From: Rhodospirillales bacterium
GTDB taxonomy: Bacteria > Pseudomonadota > Alphaproteobacteria > Rhodospirillales > Casp-alpha2
Length of the DNA stretch: 64,000 nt
NCBI GenBank assembly: GCA_021775095.1
Contig: JAJFII010000016.1
Coordinates: 61,930 to 125,929 of the forward strand
Reading direction: 5' to 3'
This document shows positions 1 through 6,871 of the stretch, piece by piece; positions within the stretch are counted from its first letter, which is position 1, and each line of letters begins with the position of its first letter. The position numbers and the translations under genes were made by a program. Under the pieces are notes generated by a model. It ran no database searches. It was not told the origin of the DNA and was given only the letters and a program-made list of their open reading frames with translations.

Positions 1-467
1 GTTTCCAGTATATCTCCCAAAAAAACCGGATCGCCGGATGCCAACGTGACCTCCGTGCCATCGGCGCGGGTGGCTTTGACGCCGCCACTTGCAGTTTCAA
101 CCCGGCCAATGGGACCGGTGTCGGGGCCGGTTGCGGCCTGGGCATACTGGCCCGGTGCCAGAGGTCCGGCCAGGCGGATGACAGTTGCCGCCTTTAAAAC
201 GGCTCCGGACTGGGAAATCAAATCGGGGGGCTGGGGTTGGGAAAAATAATCGTCAATAATGACGACCCGGCCACCCGTACCCGTTAACTGCAGGTCATCA
301 CCGTTGCGCCCGTAGTCGGCACGTAAAAACCAGCCATCATCACTGACGACCAGGGATGCTGCGGCAGCCCCATTTAGGACCAAAGGACTGTTAACGACGG
401 TATCCCATGCTGCAGAAGGGTTGAAATCTGTAAAACCGTCCACGTTGGTAATCTGATTTGTGTTCAT
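1..467 (-). CDS. N-terminal part of a large RTX/adhesin-like surface protein (partial)
   Basis: The minus strand is open from an ATG at 467 to the window edge, giving 155 residues with no stop. The N-terminus lacks a Sec signal peptide. Two blocks are visible: about residues 25-80 with GDDLQLTG and VVIIDDYFSQP, and about 120-155 with GRVETASGGVKATRADGTEV followed by LASGDPVFLGDILET. This arrangement is typical of the start of very long, repetitive, type-I-secreted alphaproteobacterial proteins (VCBS/cadherin/RTX type), where the second block resembles the LapA retention-module or FecR-like fold. A biofilm or surface role is inferred from that resemblance only. The ATG follows a GGTGG stretch (AGGTGGTGGGTAA on the minus strand). 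The C-terminal repeats and secretion signal lie outside the window. Confidence 0.7.
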   Translation of the reverse strand, partial: MNTNQITNVDGFTDFNPSAAWDTVVNSPLVLNGAAAASLVVSDDGWFLRADYGRNGDDLQLTGTGGRVVIIDDYFSQPQPPDLISQSGAVLKAATVIRLAGPLAPGQYAQAATGPDTGPIGRVETASGGVKATRADGTEVTLASGDPVFLGDILE

Positions 468-659
468 TTACCCACCACCATTTTTGTGATGGACCTTACT
501 TTAATGACTTTCAAGGGAATGAAAAAGGATACCTCAAAGAGGATTAAAGAGATGATCTTATGTAAAAAATCGGCGTGCCGGTGCGCTCAGGAATTGCTTG
601 GCGGGTTTTTGTGATCGATACTTGTACCCAACAAACGCAATATTCATGGGGGCGGGCCA

Positions 660-916
660 ATGACACTAAAGACGATTGTCGATTTAGATCAACATGCCAT
701 TGGTGAGGCGGGCTTTCAAGCGGAGTGCCGGGCCCGGGTCAACCGCACCGGTGTCCTGGTTCTGTTGAGGGGGCGCAACGCCCTACATCGCGTCGCCCCG
801 GTGGACGGCGCGAAACTCGAATGCTTGCGGTTCTGGCCTATAACTCCAAACCCGGCGCGGCCTTGTAGGAGTCGGTGCAAATGACCTTTTATGGTCGCAT
901 GGGAAGGCGTGAATGA
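660..916 (+). pseudogene. Remnant of a BesD/HalD-like Fe(II)/2-oxoglutarate oxygenase
   Basis: The ATG at 660 opens a reading frame whose first ~35 residues (MTLKTIVDLDQH ... RTGVLVL) match the start of this oxygenase family as I know it. It then jumps straight to the family's C-terminal block, RGRNALHRVAPVDG. A family member is about 250 residues long, so the catalytic middle is missing. After DGAK the frame shifts by one base: the other frame continues as RMLAVLAYNSKPGAAL, a TAG stop, then ESVQMTFYGRMGRRE and a TGA at 914-916. So there are three lesions: an internal deletion, a 1-bp frameshift and a nonsense codon. The old stop overlaps the ATG at 913 of the next gene (ATGA), showing that the gene once headed this operon. 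Assignment to BesD/HalD rather than another 2OG oxygenase rests on my memory of the family ends. Confidence 0.7.
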
Positions 917-1560
917 AACAACAGATTGATCTCTATTGGTCCTTCCGCAGTCCCTATTGTTATCTGTCCATGGATCGTTTATTTGCCCTGTCCATTGCCA
1001 TGGACCTGACCATTCGTTTGCGTCACGTCTGGCCCGGCGCCATGCGGCGACCGGGATATTTTGCTCGGCTGCACGCCAATTATGGCGACTATCACCGCAA
1101 GGATTCGCAGCGTACTGCGGCCTTTTTAAAAATTCCCTATGGCCGCCCGGTTCCTGACCCGTTGGTATTCGACCCCGAAACCCGTGAGCCGATATCCGAG
1201 CAACCCCACATCCGCAAACTGACCCGGCTGGCTCTGGCGGCGCGCCAGCTCGGCAAGGAGCAAACCTTTTTGCGCGACCTGATGCGCTTGTTGTGGGGCG
1301 GTACCGTTAATGGCTGGGACAGTGGCGGCCACCTGGCGTCAATTGCAGCGGGCGTTGGCCTCGATATTGGCAATCTTTCCCACATTGCCCGAATAAACGC
1401 CGGTGATTTTGATCGCGAAGTGGAAAAAAATGGCCAGCTCCTGGAGGCCGCCGGCCATTGGGGAGTGCCGTGCATGGTCCTCGACGGGGAGCCGTTTTTT
1501 GGTCAGGACCGGATAGAAATGTTGATCTGGCGGTTACATCAGAAGGGAGAGGCTAATTGA
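913..1560 (+). CDS. DsbA-fold protein, 2-hydroxychromene-2-carboxylate isomerase family
   Basis: 215 residues. It begins QIDLYWSFRSPYCYLSMDRL, the thioredoxin-like start of the HCCA isomerase/DsbA family, with the SPYCYL segment where DsbA has CxxC. Only one Cys is present there, as expected for the glutathione-dependent isomerase branch rather than a disulfide oxidase. The C-terminal part has WGVPCMVLDGEPFFGQDRIEML, the conserved cis-Pro loop and end of the fold. Known members isomerise 2-hydroxychromene-2-carboxylate in naphthalene breakdown, but many belong to uncharacterised pathways. The ATG at 913 overlaps the stop of the broken oxygenase gene. The gene's own TGA overlaps the TTG start of the next gene, so the cluster is translationally coupled. 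The substrate is unknown. Confidence 0.8.
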   Translation: MKQQIDLYWSFRSPYCYLSMDRLFALSIAMDLTIRLRHVWPGAMRRPGYFARLHANYGDYHRKDSQRTAAFLKIPYGRPVPDPLVFDPETREPISEQPHIRKLTRLALAARQLGKEQTFLRDLMRLLWGGTVNGWDSGGHLASIAAGVGLDIGNLSHIARINAGDFDREVEKNGQLLEAAGHWGVPCMVLDGEPFFGQDRIEMLIWRLHQKGEAN

Positions 1561-1856
1561 TTACGGCGTTTGTGCAAATTCGTCTGCCAAAACCGATCTC
1601 TGAGCAGGAGGTGCTGGCGGCGTTTGAAGCGAGTGCTCCCACCTACCAGGGTCTAACCGGGCTGGTTCGCAAATATTATCTCTACGACGGGGTCGATCAT
1701 GTCGGCGGATTTTATGTCTGGCAGGATTGGGCCTCGGCCAAGGCTGTCCATACCGATCCCTGGTTACAATCCGTCGGTGAGCGTTATGGGGCGACTGCAG
1801 AGATCCGTTATTTTGAGGTGCCGGTGTTGGTTGACAATGGGAGTATTGGGGTTTGA
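1557..1856 (+). CDS. YdhR-like putative monooxygenase (dimeric alpha/beta barrel)
   Basis: 99 residues starting at TTG 1557, within the TTGA overlap of the previous stop, with AGGGAGA about 6 bases upstream. The sequence has the features of the YdhR/ABM-type ferredoxin-like barrel: FVQIRLPKPIS at the start, a central GLVRKYYLYDG, then GGFYVWQDWASAKA and YFEVPVLVDN near the end. Such small proteins are annotated as putative cofactor-free monooxygenases, but several are only structurally known. Its place between an HCCA-isomerase-like protein and an SDR suggests a step in oxidation of a small, perhaps aromatic, compound. The function is inferred from fold and neighbours only. Confidence 0.7.
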   Translation: MITAFVQIRLPKPISEQEVLAAFEASAPTYQGLTGLVRKYYLYDGVDHVGGFYVWQDWASAKAVHTDPWLQSVGERYGATAEIRYFEVPVLVDNGSIGV

Positions 1857-1861
1857 TAACA

Positions 1862-2602
1862 ATGGGATATAAAAAAACAGCTCTGATCACCGGATCAGGG
1901 AAAAACATTGGCCGGGCCGTTGCCATGGCCTTGGCCGCTGATGGATTTGATATCGTAACAAATGGCTCAAACAATCGGGCCGCCTGTGAAAAGGTGAGTG
2001 CTGACGCCCGGTCCTTTGGTGTTCGTTCTCAGATTGCCATGGGCGATGTCGGCACTGCTGACGGCGCGGCTGACGTCGCCGCCCAGGCTCTATCCCTTAA
2101 CGGCCACGTCGATGTTTTGGTGAATAATGCGGCCATCCGCCCCGATACGGGGTTTTTGGAAATGACCGATGCCGACTGGAATCGGGTTATCAATGTGAAC
2201 ATGAATGCTGGGTTCTGGTTGGCCCGGGCCTGTCTGCCGGGCATGATTGAGCGCGGTTGGGGCCGGATCATAAACTTTGCCGGGATGAATGCCATTCATG
2301 GATACAACGGACGGGCCCCCGTTTCGGTTTCGAAACATGGGTCCTGGGGGTTGATTAAATCCCTGGCCAAGGAATTTGGTGGTCGGGGGATCACTGCCAA
2401 TATCGTATCTCCGGGGCCGATCCGACCGGAGCAGGAACAGACGGAAATGGCTCAGCATATCCGATCCATGGAATCGCGGGTGCCGACGGGACGATTGGGC
2501 GAACCCGATGAAGTGGCGGCAGTTGTATCGTTGCTGGCATCTGAAAAAGGGGCTTTTATTAACGGCCAAATGATCCAGGTAAATGGTGGAACAGAAACCT
2601 GA
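1862..2602 (+). CDS. SDR-family protein lacking the usual catalytic Ser and Tyr
   Basis: 246 residues from ATG 1862. An alternative TTG at 1853 overlaps the upstream stop exactly as the preceding pair does and has GGGAG nine bases before it. The Rossmann features are intact: TGSGKNIG near the start, the GDV turn, VNNAAIRP, and PGPIRPEQ after the active-site region. The active site is not canonical. Where SDRs have ISS this protein has FAG, and the YxxxK tyrosine is Val (VSVSK), with only Lys kept. The end, INGQMIQVNGGTET, is the normal SDR C-terminus. It may bind NAD(P) and a ligand without classical hydride chemistry, or use another residue. It is the last gene of the operon that begins with the broken oxygenase. 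Confidence 0.85.
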   Translation: MGYKKTALITGSGKNIGRAVAMALAADGFDIVTNGSNNRAACEKVSADARSFGVRSQIAMGDVGTADGAADVAAQALSLNGHVDVLVNNAAIRPDTGFLEMTDADWNRVINVNMNAGFWLARACLPGMIERGWGRIINFAGMNAIHGYNGRAPVSVSKHGSWGLIKSLAKEFGGRGITANIVSPGPIRPEQEQTEMAQHIRSMESRVPTGRLGEPDEVAAVVSLLASEKGAFINGQMIQVNGGTET

Positions 2603-2685
2603 ATTGCCATGGGAAAGCAATTCTTCCCTTGGGCCGTCGGTAAGGGTATGATCAACCTCTAACAGGTAAATTCAGGAGTGATTCC

Positions 2686-2943
2686 ATGCGAAAAGGCCTT
2701 TTCTTTGCGATGGTTGTCCTCTTGGCGCTAACGCCGGTGGCGGGAAGTGCTGAGGAAGAGAAGAACGCCGTCGACAAAACCGTTGAGCTGGCCAAGGAAA
2801 ACCCGGGCAAAGCGGCGGGCGTTGCCGGATGTGCGGCTATTCTCATTTTTCCACCGGCCGCCATTTGGTGCGCGGCGACGCTGATCGGCGGTGCGACCTA
2901 CGACGGGGATACACAAAAACTGGTAAAAGAAGTCACCAAATAA
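2686..2943 (+). CDS. Small exported hypothetical protein
   Basis: 85 residues. The N-terminus MRKGLFFAMVVLLALTPVAGSAEEE is a clear Sec signal peptide with probable cleavage after GSA. The mature part has a charged helix (NAVDKTVELAKENPGKAA), a hydrophobic Gly/Ala/Ile segment with two Cys (GCAAILIFPPAAIWCAATLIGG) and a short lysine-rich tail. This looks like a glycine-zipper-like periplasmic or outer-membrane-associated peptide. The ATG at 2686 is preceded by CAGGAGTG, a good ribosome site. No family is recognised. Confidence 0.65.
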   Translation: MRKGLFFAMVVLLALTPVAGSAEEEKNAVDKTVELAKENPGKAAGVAGCAAILIFPPAAIWCAATLIGGATYDGDTQKLVKEVTK

Positions 2944-3342
2944 GCGAGTCCAAGTGCCCCACGGCATCGGCTTTTCGGCTTTTAAAGGTTGTGGTCCAGG
3001 CCATGGTTTTTCCAGCTTGAGTAAATCGGAAGGGGTTTCTCCGTACGGATCAATAAACCCTGTCGCAGCGGATTTTTCTGCTATGCGGGTCCGCACGGGA
3101 GTGCCTGTCGCGCCCCAATTTTTAGGGCTTCCTGGTTTGATCTCTATTCCTTTCAATGATACAAGGCGAACGCTTTTCGAGTATCAGCGGATGGGTAGAA
3201 TTCGGATCAAGCGATAATCGGGTGAGCACCCGCCGGAAAAGTATCGGTTGTCTTCTAAATGTCGTCTCGACCCTGCATCCTCGCGTTATGGTATTTGGTG
3301 AGTGAACCGAAACGGAATTTGGCATTACTGAGCATTCATATA
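2944..3342. other. Intergenic stretch, no confident gene
   Basis: About 400 bases between the small exported protein and the methyltransferase. Both strands can be read over part of it with protein-like composition. The minus frame from 3156 begins MKGIEIKPGSPKNWGATG and runs under the upstream gene. The plus frame from 2954 ends at 3217. Neither has a ribosome site or a family I recognise, so it may be a decayed gene. No terminator or RNA gene was found. Confidence 0.4.
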
Positions 3343-4098
3343 ATGACGTTATCAATCTCACAACAGCAATTTTTGCGTAAGTTTCCAAACCGGCGGCCGG
3401 CGTTAACGGACAATTATAAGAAGATATATATTGACGAAATCCTTATAAACAGGGGCGATAAAGGAGGCTGGTTTTATAAACTTCTCGGCCATCTGGAAGG
3501 TTGGATGCACCGACAGGTGTCGCAACCTGATCGGTCGGCGCGAATTCTGGAAATAGGCGCAGGTACCCTCAATCACGTCGAACAGGAACCGTCGGCGACG
3601 GTCTATGACATTGTTGAACCGACCCAGGAACTTTTTGAGCACAGCCCGGTAAAACACAAAATCCGCACTCGATACGGTGATATTTCCGAACTTCCAGATA
3701 CGGTGACATACGATCGCATTGTGACCATTGCGGCCATGGAGCATGTTGAGGACCTTCCCTATTGTATTGCCCGATCGGCACTTGCCCTTGATTCCAGCGG
3801 CCTGTTTCAAGTCGCGATTCCGTCGGAAGGCGGGTTCCTGTGGGGTGCCAGTTGGCGACTGACGACGGGCCTTTTATTTCGCCTCCGTACAGGCCTCAGT
3901 TACAAACCTTTGATGCGATATGAACATATCAATACGGCGACCGATATCATTTCGGTTCTTGAGTGTTTTTATGGCACTTTAAAAATTAAACGGTTTCCAA
4001 TGCCCTTTAAACATTTGAGTTTTTATACCTATATAGAGGCCTCCGACGCCCTGACCGACCACGCGAAGGCCTATCTGTCAGAAGATTGTCGCAATTGA
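3343..4098 (+). CDS. Class I SAM-dependent methyltransferase
   Basis: 251 residues from ATG 3343; the frame is open from 3259, but the upstream residues are not protein-like. Motif I is RILEIGAGTLNHV, motif II ends in YDIVEPTQELF, and the acidic motif is YDRIVTIAAMEHVEDLPY, where the usual post-II signature places the active face. After that the sequence diverges from ubiquinone-type enzymes, with a long C-terminal part containing GFLWGASWRLTTGL. It is the only plus-strand gene beside the minus-strand sugar cluster and converges on it with a 36-base gap, so a role in modifying a glycan or nucleotide sugar is possible. The substrate is unknown. Confidence 0.7.
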   Translation: MTLSISQQQFLRKFPNRRPALTDNYKKIYIDEILINRGDKGGWFYKLLGHLEGWMHRQVSQPDRSARILEIGAGTLNHVEQEPSATVYDIVEPTQELFEHSPVKHKIRTRYGDISELPDTVTYDRIVTIAAMEHVEDLPYCIARSALALDSSGLFQVAIPSEGGFLWGASWRLTTGLLFRLRTGLSYKPLMRYEHINTATDIISVLECFYGTLKIKRFPMPFKHLSFYTYIEASDALTDHAKAYLSEDCRN

Positions 4099-4134
4099 AG
4101 GAAAAGCGATTATCAAAGACCGGGGTCAGGCACC

Positions 4135-5139
4135 TTAAAAGCTGGCGAGCCCATGTAATCCAGAACCTTTGGAAAACTCTTCTACGTACCGGCGATACCA
4201 GGCAATAGTCTGGCGTAAGCCATCTTCAAAACTGATTGCGGGCTCCCAACCAAGAATTGTCCGGGCCCGCTCGCTATCAGCACACATCCGCCAGATTTCC
4301 GTTGGCCGATCTTCAAGGGCCCCGATTTTCAAGTCAGATGTCGAACCGGTTTCATGGTGAATAAGCCGAATGAGATCACAGATTGCGATCTCCCGACCGG
4401 ATCCCAAATTCAAAACGGTTCCCATGGATTTTTCAGTGCTTGCCGCCAAAATAATACCGTCAATCAAATTGTCGACAAAATTAAACTCCCTGGTTTGCGT
4501 TCCGTTTGTAGACTTAATTTCCTTGCCGGATAGACAGGCGAGAATCATCTCAGCAATAACCGCACGTGTGCTTTGATAAGGTCCGAACGCATTAAACGGC
4601 CTGACAACCGTAATCGGCAACCCCATTTGCTCCATGAGCATTTGGGCGAAAAGCTCACCCGAGTATTTGCCAATTGAATAGGGAGAAATGGGACTAGGTT
4701 TCATTGTTTCGATGAACGGGACTTCGGTTTGATACCCATAAACTTCCGATGTCGACATATACACCAACCGTTCATATTTGTCGTAGGACTGCAGGAGATT
4801 AACGGTTCCCTTGGCATTGCTATCCATGGCCTCCGACATATGAATAAAACTGTCGCCCACATGGTTGTAGGCGGCCAAATGGAAAATCACATCGGGGGCA
4901 AATTTTTTGATTTGTTGCGCCGAGTCCAGATTGCGGAGGTCTGCCTCGATAATCGTCAGGTCATTCCATAAATCAACCACCCGGATATTATCCACAACAC
5001 TATTATACTTCGTAGTGACGGCGGTTTCAGCGCCGAAGGAAACCAGTCTGCGGGTCAGATGGGAGCCTATGAAACCGGTTCCCCCGGTTACAAGAACCCG
5101 TTTTGTGCTGAGATAACCTGCGGCGGTTTTAAGGTTCAT
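4135..5139 (-). CDS. NAD-dependent nucleotide-sugar epimerase/dehydratase (extended SDR)
   Basis: 334 residues. It has the extended-SDR NAD motif VTGGTGFIGSHLTRRL near residue 18, the Ser region MSTSEVYGYQ, catalytic Tyr/Lys in YSIGKYSGE, and the substrate-binding VVRPFNAFGPYQ. The length fits UDP-glucose 4-epimerase or GDP-mannose/dTDP-glucose 4,6-dehydratase relatives. The TSE triad near residue 125 leans towards a 4,6-dehydratase, but the substrate cannot be named. Its ATG overlaps the stop of the nucleotidyltransferase gene by four bases (ATGA), so the pair probably supplies one activated sugar: the partner makes the NDP-sugar and this enzyme modifies it. Confidence 0.85.
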   Translation of the reverse strand: MNLKTAAGYLSTKRVLVTGGTGFIGSHLTRRLVSFGAETAVTTKYNSVVDNIRVVDLWNDLTIIEADLRNLDSAQQIKKFAPDVIFHLAAYNHVGDSFIHMSEAMDSNAKGTVNLLQSYDKYERLVYMSTSEVYGYQTEVPFIETMKPSPISPYSIGKYSGELFAQMLMEQMGLPITVVRPFNAFGPYQSTRAVIAEMILACLSGKEIKSTNGTQTREFNFVDNLIDGIILAASTEKSMGTVLNLGSGREIAICDLIRLIHHETGSTSDLKIGALEDRPTEIWRMCADSERARTILGWEPAISFEDGLRQTIAWYRRYVEEFSKGSGLHGLASF

Positions 5140-5873
5140 TGTGTCAGTTCTTTCTGGTCCTTGATGGTATAAAAATTAATGATTTCTTTTTCTGCAATCT
5201 TTCTTTCATCGTGGGTATTGAAGGTAATGTTTAACCCCTGATGTTCGTAGGTGGACATTTTCTGCCTGGCGATTGTCTTTTGAAATAAGTCAACCAAACC
5301 GAAGCCGTCGTCCATATCCAGTTGCTCCGGCGCAAGTCCATCTAAAATACGGCGTTCGATCACAAACATACCGATGAAAAAATTTTGTAGGGGTTTTTCG
5401 CGAAATTGGGTAACCAGAAGGTCTGCATCGACTTCGATCAATCCCAACGGGCTTTTGACCCTGGCGGTTACCAAAGTGATTTCAGCTTGTTTGCTCATAT
5501 GGGTTTCCATGAGGAGATTTGTGTCGATATTCACAAAGGTATCGCCATAGGCGACAATACATCTGTCGCCGATTTCCGTCCGGGCCTGATATAATCGACG
5601 AAGCATACTTGCTGAATCACCGGCATCTGAATATTCAATATCAGCATTCGGCCACGTGTATGCCACGTGCGCGCGGATTTTTTCGCCCTTATAACCAATG
5701 CACATGGTTATTTTTTCGGGGTTTCTATCGAGAAAATAATTAACGACGTAATCAACGATGGGGGTGCCCTTGATCGGTACCAGGGCCTTGGGAACCAAGT
5801 TCGTCGTCGGTTGTAATCTTACGCCCCGGCCACCGCAAAGGACTAATATATCCGGTGTTTTATCTGTCATCAT
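5136..5873 (-). CDS. Sugar-1-phosphate nucleotidyltransferase
   Basis: 245 residues. The pyrophosphorylase signature is at the start: ILVLCGGRGVRLQPTTNLVPKAL, with the GGRGxRL loop and the Lys of PKAL. The metal-binding Asp lies in VAYGDTFVNID, and FREKP follows as in RfbF/GmhD/HddC-like enzymes. It should form an NDP-sugar from a sugar-1-phosphate and an NTP; neither the base nor the sugar can be read from sequence. It overlaps the downstream SDR by 4 bases and the upstream GT2 by 14, which marks a single operon. Confidence 0.85.
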   Translation of the reverse strand: MMTDKTPDILVLCGGRGVRLQPTTNLVPKALVPIKGTPIVDYVVNYFLDRNPEKITMCIGYKGEKIRAHVAYTWPNADIEYSDAGDSASMLRRLYQARTEIGDRCIVAYGDTFVNIDTNLLMETHMSKQAEITLVTARVKSPLGLIEVDADLLVTQFREKPLQNFFIGMFVIERRILDGLAPEQLDMDDGFGLVDLFQKTIARQKMSTYEHQGLNITFNTHDERKIAEKEIINFYTIKDQKELTQ

Positions 5874-6852
5874 TGTGATTCGAACCGACGTCCTTTGAAA
5901 TTTCTCTTATGATGTAGGTAGGTCGACCCCGGACTTCGCCGAATATTTTGCCAATATACTCGCCTAGAATGCCTATCCCTATTAACTGGATCCCGCCGAG
6001 AAAAAACGTTCCAATCGCCAGAGATGCAAATCCGCTCGGCATGGGCTGCCCGAAGAGGGATGAAACGAGAATGGTAACTCCATAAAGCAAGGAGCCGCAG
6101 GACACCAGCAATCCCAGGATTGCAAAGATATGCAGGGGAAGTACGGAAAAGGACGTCGCCCCTTCAATCGCAAATTTTATCAAATCCAGCAGTTTAAATT
6201 TTGTTACGCCGGCGTGACGTTCCTGGACTTCAAAACCGAGGGAGGTTTGGCGAAAACCGATCCAGTGCGACAAACCGCGTAAAAACTTGCTTCGTTCCGG
6301 CATTTCTAATAATGCATCAAGGGCCTTGCGATCAAACAGGCGAAAATCAGACTGCCGGGCCTGCATAGGTATGTCGGTAATTTTGGTCATTGTCCAAAAA
6401 TAAAGATTGTTGGCAAATAATCGGAGAACGCCCGCATGCGCGGCATTTTCGCGACGGGTATTAACAATATCAAACCCCTGTTCCCAGGCCTCCAGCATAT
6501 GAGGGATGAAATTAGGCGGGTGCTGCAAGTCGGCATCCATAGTGACAATAATATCGCCGCGGCAATGCTCAAGCCCCGCGACCAGTCCGCCTTGACTTCC
6601 AAAATTGCGCGATAAACTTACATACTGAACTCGCGAGTCTTTAGCGCTGAGGTCTCGGAGTATTTCAAGGGATTTATCGCTGCTTCCATTTTCGCAAATT
6701 AACAGCTCAATCGCAAAATCGTGCCCGTCCAATGCGGCAAACACGGCCTTATAGAGATCGTTAAGGTTTTCTTCCTCATTGTAGGCAGGTGTGACAATGG
6801 AAATCAGCTTTTGATTTCTTGATCGTGGGAGGGTTTTTTCTTGTGCGGGCAT
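5860..6852 (-). CDS. GT2 polyprenyl-phosphate glycosyltransferase (DPM1/ArnC/GtrB-like)
   Basis: 330 residues. The GT-A core has SIVTPAYNEEENL, the DxD-type VTMDADLQHPP, and the QSDFRLFDRKAL segment typical of this branch. Two C-terminal membrane segments follow (FSVLPLHIFAILGLLV and FASLAIGTFFLGGIQLIGIGILGEYIG), ending with the conserved GEYIGKIFGEVRGRP. Known relatives move a sugar from an NDP donor to undecaprenyl phosphate for later use by a membrane GT-C enzyme. The large membrane protein immediately upstream fits that partner role. Confidence 0.85.
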   Translation of the reverse strand: MPAQEKTLPRSRNQKLISIVTPAYNEEENLNDLYKAVFAALDGHDFAIELLICENGSSDKSLEILRDLSAKDSRVQYVSLSRNFGSQGGLVAGLEHCRGDIIVTMDADLQHPPNFIPHMLEAWEQGFDIVNTRRENAAHAGVLRLFANNLYFWTMTKITDIPMQARQSDFRLFDRKALDALLEMPERSKFLRGLSHWIGFRQTSLGFEVQERHAGVTKFKLLDLIKFAIEGATSFSVLPLHIFAILGLLVSCGSLLYGVTILVSSLFGQPMPSGFASLAIGTFFLGGIQLIGIGILGEYIGKIFGEVRGRPTYIIREISKDVGSNHNDDR

Positions 6853-6871
6853 AATTGAAATAAAACGATGT

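Noticed and set aside
2728..3156. Minus-strand 142-codon frame under the small exported protein
   Set aside because: Its first ~80 residues look protein-like, but it overlaps a gene with a signal peptide and good ribosome site, lacks a ribosome site of its own and matches nothing I know.
2954..3217. Plus-strand 87-codon frame after the small exported protein
   Set aside because: No ribosome site, unusual composition, no family; left as unexplained intergenic sequence.
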